In this document: positions 44,195 through 52,797 of the stretch, in pieces
Numbering within the stretch: position 1 is the first letter of the stretch
How the letters are laid out: every line of letters starts with the position of its first letter
NCBI GenBank assembly: GCA_000508965.1
Contig: BAHV02000016.1
Coordinates: 124,001-188,000, forward strand
DNA: 64,000 bases
Direction: 5' to 3'
Source: Dielma sp000508965
GTDB taxonomy: Bacteria; Bacillota_I; Bacilli_A; Erysipelotrichales; Erysipelotrichaceae
Position numbers and translations under genes: made by a program
Notes under the pieces: generated by a model
Told to the model about the DNA's origin: nothing
Seen by the model: only the letters and a program-made list of their open reading frames with translations
The model's database searches: none

Positions 44195-44752
44195 ATGAGA
44201 TTAGAAGCAAAAGACATTGTGAAGGATACTGATCCTTCTGTCAGACAAAAAAGTGAAAAAGTACAGCTGCCGCTGAGTGATGAAGATCGTGAACTGGCAC
44301 TGGCGCTTGTTGAATATGTAAAACGGTCCCAGGACCCTGAAATCAGTGAAAAGGAAGGATTGCGGCCTGCTGTCGGCATTGCCGCTGTTCAAGTAGGGGT
44401 GCATAAACGTATCTTAAGTATCGTCATTCCCTATGAAGAAGATGAGGATGAGGTTTTCTGCCTTGTGAATCCGAGAATTGTTTCTCATTCCGTACAGGAT
44501 TCTTATTTAAAGGGCGGTGAAGGCTGTCTTTCAGTTGAAGAAGTTCATGAAGGTTATGTACCTCGTCATGCCCGCATCAAGGTTCGTGCCTATGATGTTT
44601 TACAGGATCAGGAGATTGAACTAAGAGCCAGCGGATACGCGGCAATCGTGCTTCAGCATGAAATGGATCATTTTGAAGGCATCCTCTTCTATGATCGAAT
44701 TAATCAGGAAAATCCTTGGCAGGAAATTGAAGACGCAGAAGTAATTGAATAG
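44195..44752 (+). CDS. def: Peptide deformylase
   Basis: A 185-residue enzyme starting MRLEAKDIVKDTD (AGGGAT upstream; an earlier in-frame ATG has no site). The three metal motifs are VGIAAVQVG (usually GxGLAAPQ), EGCLSV with the metal cysteine, and QHEMDH with the two histidines. It removes the formyl group from new proteins. Length and inserts fit the Gram-positive type 2 form. Confidence 0.93.
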   Translation: MRLEAKDIVKDTDPSVRQKSEKVQLPLSDEDRELALALVEYVKRSQDPEISEKEGLRPAVGIAAVQVGVHKRILSIVIPYEEDEDEVFCLVNPRIVSHSVQDSYLKGGEGCLSVEEVHEGYVPRHARIKVRAYDVLQDQEIELRASGYAAIVLQHEMDHFEGILFYDRINQENPWQEIEDAEVIE

Positions 44753-44759
44753 AATATTT

Positions 44760-44793
44760 AAGACTGCTTATAAAGTTAAGCGGTCTTTTTTTG
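44760..44793 (+). terminator. Terminator of def
   Basis: AAGACTGCTT, loop, AAGCGGTCTT and a run of Ts. Confidence 0.85.
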
Positions 44794-44878
44794 GTTAATT
44801 CAGTTTTATTTTCATGAATCTATGTTATAATAATAAAAGCAAAGAGTGTCTTTTTGTTTTGAAAGGAGTTTAACTATA

Positions 44879-46711
44879 ATGGATAAGAAGCAAACAAAGA
44901 CACCTCGAAGAGTACCAGAAAAACAATCAACACCATATAATAAACTGGCCCCGAAAAAAAATGACACCTTAGTGTATGCGCTAGGTGGCTTGGGCGAAGT
45001 CGGCAAAAATATGTATTGTATTGAACACGAGGATGACATCGTGATTATCGATGCGGGTGTTCGTTTTCCTGAGGAAAATCTTCTGGGTGTAGATTATGTA
45101 ATCCCTGATTATAATTATTTAGTCAGAAATAAGCAAAAGAAAAAAACGTTAATTATTACACACGGACATGAGGATCATATCGGCGGTATTCCGTTCTTGC
45201 TGAAATCGGTAGATATCGATTGTATTTATGCGAGCCGTTTTGCCGTATCATTGATCAACCGTAAACTTGAAGAAAGAAAAATGCTGAAGCAGGTAAAGAT
45301 TCGTGAGATCAATGAGGACAGCTCCGTAGTGACTAAGCATTTCCGCTGCGGTTTCTTTAATACGACTCACTCAATTCCTGATTCATTGGGAGTTGTTATT
45401 AATACGCCAAATGGACGTATTGTAACCACCGGTGACTTTAAGTTTGACTTAACACCTGTAGGTACCAACGCCGATTATCAGAAAATGGCTTATCTGGGAG
45501 CAAGTAATGTTACTCTGCTGATGAGTGATTCAACTAACTCTGGCGTTGAGGACTTCTCTATTTCAGAAAAGGTTGTTTCAAAGGCAATTTTAGAAATTAC
45601 CCGTAAAACCCAAGGACGTTTGATTGTTGCTACATTTGCGAGCAACGTTCATCGTGTTCAGCAGATTCTTGAATCTGCTGTAGCCTGCGGACGTAAGGTC
45701 TGCATCTTCGGCCGTTCTATGGAGAATATTGTAACCATCGGACGCAAGCTCGGTACGATCAATATTTCAGAAAGCAGTTTTTTAAATCCTGAGCAATTAA
45801 ACCGGATGCCGGCAGATAAGGTATGTATCGTATGTACTGGCAGTCAGGGTGAGCCGTTGGCTGCCTTGAGCCGCATTGCGCAAGGAACTCACCGCTATAT
45901 TAAATTGATTCCCGGCGATACAGTTGTCTTCTCATCAAGTCCGATTCCCGGTAATGGTGCCAGTGTAAATCAGGTTGTTAATAAGCTCTTCAGAGCCGGT
46001 GCAAATGTACTGACAAATTCAATCTTAAATAACCTGCATACGACCGGGCATGCCTCACAAGAGGAACAGAAGCTGATGCTTCAGCTGATTAAACCAAAAT
46101 TCTTCATGCCGGTGCATGGTGAATATAAAATGCTGAAACAGCATATGGATACAGCGATTGAAACTGGAATTCCTAAAGAAAATATCTTTACTTGTGCCAA
46201 TGGTGATGTATTGCTGCTTAGAAATGAGCAGGTATATCAGTCAAGCATCCGTATTCAGGCCGATGACATCTATGTTGACGGCAATGATATTTCAGGCGTA
46301 TCAACAGCGGTATTAAAGGATCGTAAAATCTTGGCGGATAATGGATTGGTTTCAGTCATTGTCTGCATTGATTCAAGAGTGAACAAGATCATGTGCCGTC
46401 CAGTCATTGTATCAAGAGGTTTTGTCTTCATTAAGGATTCGCAGACTTTATTAAAAGAAGCAGAGAACGTTGTCTATACGGCACTGCGTGAACGCATGGC
46501 AACTAAAACAACCTTTGGGGAAATTAAAAATACGATTCGCTCATCCTTAGAGCCCTTCCTCTATAACAAGACGCACCGCAATCCAATTGTTATTCCGGTA
46601 ATTCTGAATTCAAAGGAAGCGATGGCGCAAATGGCCCAGATGCGTACCGCTAAGGCTCAGCATCAGCCAATTAAAAAAGTTAAACATACAGAAAGTCAGC
46701 CGCAAAAATAG
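44879..46711 (+). CDS. rnj: Ribonuclease J
   Basis: A 610-residue metallo-beta-lactamase RNase starting MDKKQTKTPRRVPEK behind AAAGGAG. Motifs: ITHGHEDHIGGIPFL, a TTHSIPDSLG histidine, GDFKFD, SDSTNSG and the beta-CASP FASNVHRVQQIL and later MPVHGEYKML. The N-terminal basic extension of about 25 residues and the C-terminal domain are present. It degrades and matures RNA from the 5' end. One copy is in the window; J1 or J2 cannot be told. A terminator follows. Confidence 0.95.
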   Translation: MDKKQTKTPRRVPEKQSTPYNKLAPKKNDTLVYALGGLGEVGKNMYCIEHEDDIVIIDAGVRFPEENLLGVDYVIPDYNYLVRNKQKKKTLIITHGHEDHIGGIPFLLKSVDIDCIYASRFAVSLINRKLEERKMLKQVKIREINEDSSVVTKHFRCGFFNTTHSIPDSLGVVINTPNGRIVTTGDFKFDLTPVGTNADYQKMAYLGASNVTLLMSDSTNSGVEDFSISEKVVSKAILEITRKTQGRLIVATFASNVHRVQQILESAVACGRKVCIFGRSMENIVTIGRKLGTINISESSFLNPEQLNRMPADKVCIVCTGSQGEPLAALSRIAQGTHRYIKLIPGDTVVFSSSPIPGNGASVNQVVNKLFRAGANVLTNSILNNLHTTGHASQEEQKLMLQLIKPKFFMPVHGEYKMLKQHMDTAIETGIPKENIFTCANGDVLLLRNEQVYQSSIRIQADDIYVDGNDISGVSTAVLKDRKILADNGLVSVIVCIDSRVNKIMCRPVIVSRGFVFIKDSQTLLKEAENVVYTALRERMATKTTFGEIKNTIRSSLEPFLYNKTHRNPIVIPVILNSKEAMAQMAQMRTAKAQHQPIKKVKHTESQPQK

Positions 46712-46724
46712 GCTGGCTTTTTTA
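46694..46724 (+). terminator. Terminator of rnj
   Basis: GTCAGCC, loop, GGCTGGC and TTTTTTA. Confidence 0.85.
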
Positions 46725-46728
46725 AAAG

Positions 46729-46758
46729 AAAAACGATGGCTTTCATTGACCATCGCTT
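46729..46758 (-). terminator. Orphan leftward terminator
   Basis: Read leftward, GCGATGGTC, loop, GCCATCG followed by TTTTTC. It has no intact gene before it and appears to belong to the decayed gene at 46768-46940. Confidence 0.5.
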
Positions 46759-46767
46759 TATATTAAT

Positions 46768-46940
46768 TAATCATTTCCTAGTGTATATATCGGACTCCAA
46801 TAAATACCATATTCATCGATCCAACAGCAATCCATTAGTTTCTGACCATTCTTTCCTCGCTGTTTTATCCAATGAAGAAGAAAGTAACTTACCGTTGATG
46901 TGAAAAATTCACTTCTTCCTGACGGAATCTTTTTTTACTC
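46768..46940 (-). pseudogene. Decayed gene fragment in a 610-base gap
   Basis: A reverse frame without a start encodes about 56 residues (SEFFTSTVSYFLLHWIKQRG, ending YWSPIYTLGND) and is followed by an intact terminator. The rest of the gap (46941-47252) is AT-rich and shows no gene. It looks like the tail of a lost gene; the family was not recognised. Confidence 0.35.
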
Positions 46941-47252
46941 CATTAAAGTATGACAGAGAAAAAGAAGGAAGATTGAGAAATATGTGAAAATGGATTTTGG
47001 CATAAAAATCATTATTTATTATTACATATTTTTTATCGTGATGGAGATGAAACATTTATAAATCAATAGATAGTTGCCGCAAAAATGAATTTTCCTATTA
47101 TAATGTTTGGGAATATACTTTTATACTAATGAATTAAATAATAATCTAAAAAGCGTTGGGTGTAGAAACATTCAATATTCAGCAGTGTAGCTGGAGACAG
47201 TTATAATGATCCTTGTAATTTAATTTGTGTATTAGCAAAATATATCAGACTA

Positions 47253-47290
47253 TAAAAAAACCTCGTCTTAATTCTAAAACGAAGTTTTAT
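47253..47290 (-). terminator. Terminator of the NiaR-linked transporter
   Basis: Read leftward, AAACTTCGT, loop, ACGAGGTTT and TTTT. Confidence 0.75.
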
Positions 47291-47322
47291 TGTACTTCTA
47301 ATCACTGCTTAAACAGACGCTT

Positions 47323-48327
47323 CTATAAGGCTTCAAGTTTTAAATACTCTGATTTTACCCAACCGAGCTTGATCGTAATTTCATGAATGATCAGCGTCAG
47401 TATCGCCGGCAGTATGAAATGCATCAGCACGACTTGAATCAACAAAGCTATTCCGCCATCAGGCACTGCCGCAAAGGCTGAAAATTGGCCGACTAACCCA
47501 CTGGTTCCCATTCCAGCGCCCACCGCTGTATTACTCATTTTCAAAACCGCTGTAGATATCGGGCCAAGAATAGCTGACGTCAGCGTTGGCGCAATCCAAA
47601 TCTGCGGATGGCGAATTATATTGGCAAATTGAAGCATACTGGTTCCGATGCCTACGGAAATAAATCCGCCGAAGCCGTTTTCCTTATAGCTCATCACCGC
47701 GAAGCCAATCATTTGCGCACTGCAGCCAACCACCGCCGCACCGGCAGCCAATCCATCAAGTCCTAACATAATACATAAAGCCGCTGAAGAGATCGGTGCT
47801 GTCAAAACCATCCCAACTACGACCGCAATCAATATTCCCATTGGAATCGGAGACATCAGTGTTGCATTATTAATAATCGTTCCTAATGAAGCCATTAATG
47901 CAGATACCGCCGGGCCAATCAGCTGACCAGCCAGACAGCCTGATACAATGCTGACAATCGGTGTAACAATAATATCGACACTGGTTTTGCCCGCCGCAAG
48001 CATACCGAACTCACTGCCGATGACCGCTGCTACATATGCCCCTACCGGTCCGCCTGCCGTATAACCAAAAGCACCGGCAATACACATTGAAAATAATACC
48101 AGTGGCTTTACTTTCAGCCCATAAGCAATCGCGACGCCAATCGCTGAACCAATGACCGGTGAAGAAGCATTCGCAACATCCGCGAACGGCTGCAGAAAGC
48201 TTAAGAAATTAATTTTCGCAAGCTGTGACAAGATCAAGCCAATAATCAATGAACTGAATAAACCAAGTGCCATTGAAGACATTGCCTGAATCAGATATCG
48301 ATCGATATATTTCCTCATTTGTTTCAT
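47323..48327 (-). CDS. PTS_EIIC_2-type membrane transporter, likely NiaR-controlled
   Basis: A 334-residue protein with about 8-10 spans, glycine/alanine-rich, starting MKQMRKYIDRYLIQAM behind GGGGATC. The fold and lines such as PVIGSAIGVAIAYGLKVKPL, AFGYTAGGPVGAYVAAVIG and MLGLDGLAAGAAVVGCSAQM fit the PTS_EIIC_2 family (PF13303), which lacks the usual IIA and IIB partners nearby. It lies 83 bases downstream of the niaR-type gene with its own promoter and operator. Niacin or a related precursor is a plausible substrate, by context only. Confidence 0.7.
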   Translation of the reverse strand: MKQMRKYIDRYLIQAMSSMALGLFSSLIIGLILSQLAKINFLSFLQPFADVANASSPVIGSAIGVAIAYGLKVKPLVLFSMCIAGAFGYTAGGPVGAYVAAVIGSEFGMLAAGKTSVDIIVTPIVSIVSGCLAGQLIGPAVSALMASLGTIINNATLMSPIPMGILIAVVVGMVLTAPISSAALCIMLGLDGLAAGAAVVGCSAQMIGFAVMSYKENGFGGFISVGIGTSMLQFANIIRHPQIWIAPTLTSAILGPISTAVLKMSNTAVGAGMGTSGLVGQFSAFAAVPDGGIALLIQVVLMHFILPAILTLIIHEITIKLGWVKSEYLKLEAL

Positions 48328-48358
48328 ATAGATCCCCTTTTCAAAAAAAGTCACGTCA

Positions 48359-48374
48359 ATGTGTCTTGACACAT
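48359..48374. promoter_or_regulatory. Putative NiaR operator
   Basis: ATGTGTC-TT-GACACAT is a perfect seven-base inverted repeat around TT. It fits the TGTC-TT-GACA form I recall for NiaR sites and lies just after the -10 of the transporter promoter, where a repressor would block transcription. Confidence 0.75.
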
Positions 48375-48386
48375 GACATGACTAAT

Positions 48387-48414
48387 ATTATACACTTCCA
48401 GTAATGAAAGTCAA
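48387..48414 (-). promoter_or_regulatory. Promoter of the NiaR-linked transporter
   Basis: Reverse-strand TTGACT (48409-48414), 16 bases, TATAAT (48387-48392). It overlaps the very end of the niaR-type gene. Confidence 0.75.
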
Positions 48415-48929
48415 TGTTCTTTTCTTACTAAATACCCCTGCTCGGCAAGTGCCGCCTCAATTCTTTCAAAGCATGCCGCATCCTCAGCTTCAACAGTATG
48501 AAGATGAATTCCGCCTGTCAGCTGTGACAGAATACTCGCCTTCGCTTCCCTTACCTTCTGCATGAATTGATCAACGTCACAACGTGAAGCAAGTCTCAGC
48601 GAACCTATAATCTGCCCGTAAATCGGATGTTCCACAATCACATCTACCACATAACCGCCATTATCAACGATGCAGTACAGCTCCTCTGCCATATCATCAA
48701 TTTCATGCACACAGGCAAAACAGCGGCGGGGCCTTTCAGCGATAACTTCCATTCGATAGCCTCTTGGTGTCGCTTCAATCTTGATTCCCTCAGCTCGAAG
48801 CAGTGCTATATCACCCACGATGATCTGGCGGCTGACATCAAGCTGACCGGCAAGAGAAGACGCGCTGACAGCCTGATGGTTATGTTTCAGGCATTCAATT
48901 ATTTTCTGACGGCGTTCATTCGCATTCAT
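48411..48929 (-). CDS. NiaR-type transcriptional repressor (HTH plus 3H domain)
   Basis: A 172-residue regulator starting MNANERRQKIIECLKHN behind GAGGGATT. Residues 1-60 form an HTH_11 domain (VSASSLAGQLDVSRQIIVGD). The C-terminal 3H domain has the histidines of CVHEIDD, VEHPIYGQI and GGIHLHTVE. NiaR proteins repress NAD precursor uptake and synthesis genes when niacin is bound. The operator-like palindrome next to the downstream transporter supports this. Confidence 0.85.
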   Translation of the reverse strand: MNANERRQKIIECLKHNHQAVSASSLAGQLDVSRQIIVGDIALLRAEGIKIEATPRGYRMEVIAERPRRCFACVHEIDDMAEELYCIVDNGGYVVDVIVEHPIYGQIIGSLRLASRCDVDQFMQKVREAKASILSQLTGGIHLHTVEAEDAACFERIEAALAEQGYLVRKEH

Positions 48930-49022
48930 AAAAATCCCTCTTTTCGCATCTTCTAGTGTAGCACACTCATACCTTGATTTACAACTTTTAATATCCATGC
49001 GGTTATGTTAAAATAGACAGGA

Positions 49023-49892
49023 ATGAGGATGATCAACTTGAAAAAAATTATAAAAATTTTATCTATTATGCTGATTGCGGCTTGTGTCTTTGCCGGAATG
49101 ATCTTCTATGGTACGTTTGTTTCCGTAAAGCGTGTGAATATCGTCAATCAGACAGTAATTTCCAATAAAATACCTGATGAATGCAACAATCTAAAAATTG
49201 CGCTGATTTCAGACATTCATTATAATTCCTTCATGGATAAAGAACGGCTGAGTGCCATGATTGAAAAAATCAATCAAGCCAGTCCCGACATCATCTTATT
49301 TGCCGGTGATTTATTTGATAAACCAGATCAGATACCAGTAAATGATGCCGTTCGTGAAGAATTAATTCAGCTGCTTAAGACATTAGAAGCGCCTTACGGT
49401 AAATTTGCGGTGCTTGGTGAAAGCGACCATGCTTCAAAGCAATTAGAGGAAAGTATGCAGAATATCTTCTATTATGCGGATTTTGAATTATTAAACAATG
49501 CCAGTGTGCTGTTACACAAAGATTCCACCCATTCAATCAATCTGATTGGAATTGATTCACAGATTGGCGGCAAACCAGACATCAATAAGGCGATGGAAAA
49601 CATCGATACAAATAACTTTACGATTGTACTGACACATGCGCCTGACCTTGCAAGCAGTCTGCCGTTAAACAATATTGATCTGGTGGTTGCCGGCCACTCT
49701 CACGGCGGTCAGATCGCTTTGCCGATGTTTGGACCGCTGTTCCGCAAGGAGGGTGCCAGAAAATATACCCATGGTACTACAACGGTGAATAATACAGTCA
49801 TCATTGTCGGCAATGGTTTAGGGACAACCGATTTTGATATCCGTCTGTTTGCCCCGTCGCAGTGTATCATGATCAGACTGACAAATAAATAA
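49023..49892 (+). CDS. Membrane-anchored metallophosphoesterase
   Basis: A 289-residue calcineurin-like protein with an N-terminal span (ILSIMLIAACVFAGMIFYGTF). Metal motifs are ISDIHYNS, FAGDLFDKP, VVAGHSHGGQI and GNGLGTT; the usual GNHD appears as LGESDH. It resembles YkuE/YaeI-type phosphoesterases of about 280 residues acting at the outer face. The start is at ATG 49023 or, equally well, at TTG 49038 behind GAGGAT. Confidence 0.8.
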   Translation: MRMINLKKIIKILSIMLIAACVFAGMIFYGTFVSVKRVNIVNQTVISNKIPDECNNLKIALISDIHYNSFMDKERLSAMIEKINQASPDIILFAGDLFDKPDQIPVNDAVREELIQLLKTLEAPYGKFAVLGESDHASKQLEESMQNIFYYADFELLNNASVLLHKDSTHSINLIGIDSQIGGKPDINKAMENIDTNNFTIVLTHAPDLASSLPLNNIDLVVAGHSHGGQIALPMFGPLFRKEGARKYTHGTTTVNNTVIIVGNGLGTTDFDIRLFAPSQCIMIRLTNK

Positions 49893-49895
49893 AGT

Positions 49896-49945
49896 AAAAG
49901 CGAGAACCTTCATCACAAATGATGATAAAGAATTCTCGCTTTTAT
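49896..49945. terminator. Bidirectional terminator
   Basis: AAAAGCGAGAA and TTCTCGCTTTT flank a loop with its own small stem. It can end both the phosphoesterase and the leuS transcripts. Confidence 0.85.
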
Positions 49946-49946
49946 A

Positions 49947-52340
49947 TTAAGCTACAATATTAACAACTTTACCCTTGATTACAATAATCTTTCTGACTTC
50001 CTTACCCTCAATCTGAGCAAGTACGGGTCTTAATTTCAGCGCTTCCTGTTTGATGTACGCTTCATCAGCATCAGCCGAACAGCTGAATTTACCACGCATT
50101 TTGCCATTAACCTGAACGACGATTTCAATCACATCTTCAATCAGCTTACTTTCATCATAGACAGGCCAAGCCACATAAGCAATGGTTCCTTCATGTCCCA
50201 AATACTGCCATAATTCTTCACCAAGATGCGGTGCAAAGCAGGCAAACATTTTCACAAAGCCTTCAGCATATTCACGATAAATCGTTTCTGCTTTATAACA
50301 CTCATTGATAAAGATCATCATCTGAGAGATAGCTGTATTCAAATTCAATGTTTCAATATCATTTGTTACCTTTTTAACAGTCGCATGGTAGACCTTGTCC
50401 AGACTGCCGTCATTCGTATCCACAATCTTATTTGATTCAGTATAAAGACGATAAACACGATCCAGCCATTTACGGGCACCGTCGAGTCCCTTTGTACTCC
50501 AAGGCAGCGCCGCTTCTAAAGGTCCCATAAACATTTCATAAACACGCAGTGAGTCGGCTCCTAATGCTTCAACTATTTCATCAGGATTAATAACGTTACC
50601 TCTTGATTTAGACATTTTCTCATTGTTTTCACCAAGAATCATCCCCTGATGGAACAATTTTTGGAATGGTTCCTTAGTTGGCACTGCACCGCAGTCATAA
50701 AGCACCTTGTGCCAGAAACGGGCATAAAGCAGATGCAGAACCGCATGCTCAGCACCGCCGACATACAGATCTACCGGCAGCCAATGCTCCAGCAGCTTCG
50801 GATCAGCCAAAGCATCATTATTCTTCGGATCGATATAACGCAGATAGTACCAGCAGCTGCCGGCCCACTGCGGCATCGTATTTGTTTCACGTTTGCCTTT
50901 TACACCGTCAATTTCAACATTCAGCCAATCTTCACAGTGACTTAACGGTGATTCGCCGCTTTCATTCGGTTTAAAGTTTGTTGTTTCCGGCAATTCCAGC
51001 GGCAGCTCACTGATATCAACCGTGCGCTTTGTGCCGTCTTCCATTAATACGATAGGGATTGGCTCGCCCCAATAACGCTGACGTGAAAACAGCCAGTCAC
51101 GTAATTTATAGGTTGTTTTGGCATTGCCGCAATGATGCTCCTCAAGCCATTTCAGCATTGTATTGATCGCATCTTCCTTATTCATGCCATTTAAAAATTC
51201 AGAATTGATATGCAGGCCGTCTTCTGTCCATGCCTCTGCCTCAATATTGCCGCCCTCAAGCACTGGAATAATATCCAGGCCAAATTTCTTGGCAAATTCA
51301 TAGTCACGCGTATCATGAGCCGGAACCGCCATGATTGCCCCAGTTCCATAGCTTGCCAATACATAATCCGAAATCCAGATTGGCACTTCTTTGCCATTAA
51401 CCGGATTAATCGCATAAGCACCGGTAAATACACCGGTTTTTTCTTTATTTAACTCTGTACGTTCTAAATCTGATTTCGTCGCGCAGGCTTTCTTATAAGC
51501 GTCAATTTCCGCTTTTTGTTCAGCACTGGTAATTTCATCGACATAAGGATGCTCTGGTGAAAGCACACAATAAGTAGCTCCAAACAAAGTATCACAGCGA
51601 GTTGTGAAGACTGTAAATTCTTTATCTGTATCTTTGATTTTAAAGACTACATTTGCACCGGTTGATTTACCGATCCAATTGATCTGCATCTCTTTGGTCG
51701 ACTGCGGCCAATCGCAAAGATCAAGATCCTCAAGCAGACGTTCCGCATATTCCGTTATCTTCAATACCCATTGACGCATCGGCCGGCGATATACCGGGAA
51801 GCCGCCGCGTTCACTCTTACCATCGATGACCTCCTCATTAGCCAACACCGTCCCTAATTCAGGGCACCAGTTTACAGGAATTTCATCAACATAAGCTAAG
51901 CCTTTTTCATATAGCTTAGTAAAAATCCATTGTGTCCATTTGTAGTAATCAGAATCCGTTGTTGATATTTCACGGTCCCAGTCATAAGAAAAACCGAGGC
52001 TTTGAATCTGCTCACGGAAGTGATCGATATTCTTTTTGGTAAAATCTGCAGGATGATGACCGGTATTGATAGCAAACTGTTCAGCCGGCAGACCAAAAGC
52101 ATCCCATCCCATCGGATGCAGAACATTGTAACCCTGCATACGTTTCATACGGGCAATGATATCGGTCGCTGTATAACCCTCCGGATGTCCTACATGCAGA
52201 CCATTGCCGCTTGGATACGGAAACATATCCAGCACATAGTATTTCGGCTTGCTGAAATCATATGTATCACAGGCAAAAGTCTTATTTTCAAGCCAATACT
52301 TCTGCCACTTCTTTTCAATTTCCTTGTGGTTAAATCCCAT
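49947..52340 (-). CDS. leuS: Leucyl-tRNA synthetase
   Basis: A 797-residue class I synthetase starting MGFNHKEIEKKWQKYW behind GGAAGG. HIGH-type motif HVGHPEGYTATD at residues 49-60, editing-domain lines (TTRCDTLFGATYCV and GTGAIMAVPAHDTRD) and NEKMSKSRGNV. It charges leucine. The T-box leader directly upstream ties it to uncharged tRNA-Leu. Confidence 0.97.
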   Translation of the reverse strand: MGFNHKEIEKKWQKYWLENKTFACDTYDFSKPKYYVLDMFPYPSGNGLHVGHPEGYTATDIIARMKRMQGYNVLHPMGWDAFGLPAEQFAINTGHHPADFTKKNIDHFREQIQSLGFSYDWDREISTTDSDYYKWTQWIFTKLYEKGLAYVDEIPVNWCPELGTVLANEEVIDGKSERGGFPVYRRPMRQWVLKITEYAERLLEDLDLCDWPQSTKEMQINWIGKSTGANVVFKIKDTDKEFTVFTTRCDTLFGATYCVLSPEHPYVDEITSAEQKAEIDAYKKACATKSDLERTELNKEKTGVFTGAYAINPVNGKEVPIWISDYVLASYGTGAIMAVPAHDTRDYEFAKKFGLDIIPVLEGGNIEAEAWTEDGLHINSEFLNGMNKEDAINTMLKWLEEHHCGNAKTTYKLRDWLFSRQRYWGEPIPIVLMEDGTKRTVDISELPLELPETTNFKPNESGESPLSHCEDWLNVEIDGVKGKRETNTMPQWAGSCWYYLRYIDPKNNDALADPKLLEHWLPVDLYVGGAEHAVLHLLYARFWHKVLYDCGAVPTKEPFQKLFHQGMILGENNEKMSKSRGNVINPDEIVEALGADSLRVYEMFMGPLEAALPWSTKGLDGARKWLDRVYRLYTESNKIVDTNDGSLDKVYHATVKKVTNDIETLNLNTAISQMMIFINECYKAETIYREYAEGFVKMFACFAPHLGEELWQYLGHEGTIAYVAWPVYDESKLIEDVIEIVVQVNGKMRGKFSCSADADEAYIKQEALKLRPVLAQIEGKEVRKIIVIKGKVVNIVA

Positions 52341-52354
52341 TTTATTTTCCTTCC

Positions 52355-52563
52355 TTTCCAATAAAAAAACGCCCTGTTCTAAGGACGTTAAATTACGCGG
52401 TACCACCTTAGTTCATGCCTTTAAGACATGCCCTCATTTATCCGATAACGCCGGATCAGCCAAGGCTCCTTAGCGAGTTCACAGAATTCCGTTTACCGAT
52501 TCACACCAACCATCAGCTCTCTTGAAAATTTCCGTCTGTTACTACTCTAATTCATTGCCATTA
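52355..52563 (-). ncRNA. T-box leader of leuS
   Basis: Read leftward: stem I with AGAGAGCTGATGG, GGTGTGAATCGG, and the specifier GAACTCGC (CUC codon for leucine at 52475-52477), then the conserved AAGGTGGTACCGCG (52396-52409) that binds the tRNA 3' end, then terminator ACGTCCTT/AGGGCGT and TTTTTTT (52361-52386). All T-box parts are present. Uncharged tRNA-Leu(GAG) would favour the antiterminator and switch leuS on. Confidence 0.95.
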
Positions 52564-52570
52564 CTCAACT

Positions 52571-52599
52571 ATAATAGCAGTTTTAACCCTTTTCGTCAA
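52571..52599 (-). promoter_or_regulatory. Promoter of leuS
   Basis: Reverse-strand TTGACG (52594-52599), 17 bases, TATTAT (52571-52576), just before the T-box. The following gap to 52797 shows nothing else. Confidence 0.8.
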
Positions 52600-52797
52600 T
52601 GTCGGATAAGGATTTTTAAACATCAGTTCATGAGTAAGATCAGCTAATTCATTTATTGCAGCAGCTAAGCTTGATAGCTTAAGCCAAATTAAGTGTCTCA
52701 AAAGGATATAAATTGATTAATAACATATCACTTAAAGTGAACTGCTACTTAATTTTCAATACTTAAAAGGACAATTCACAGCATTCAATCCCGCTAA

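Noticed and set aside
44846..44878. Longer RNase J start at 44846
   Set aside because: The ATG at 44879 has AAAGGAG at the right distance; the longer form has none and adds an unusual hydrophobic start.
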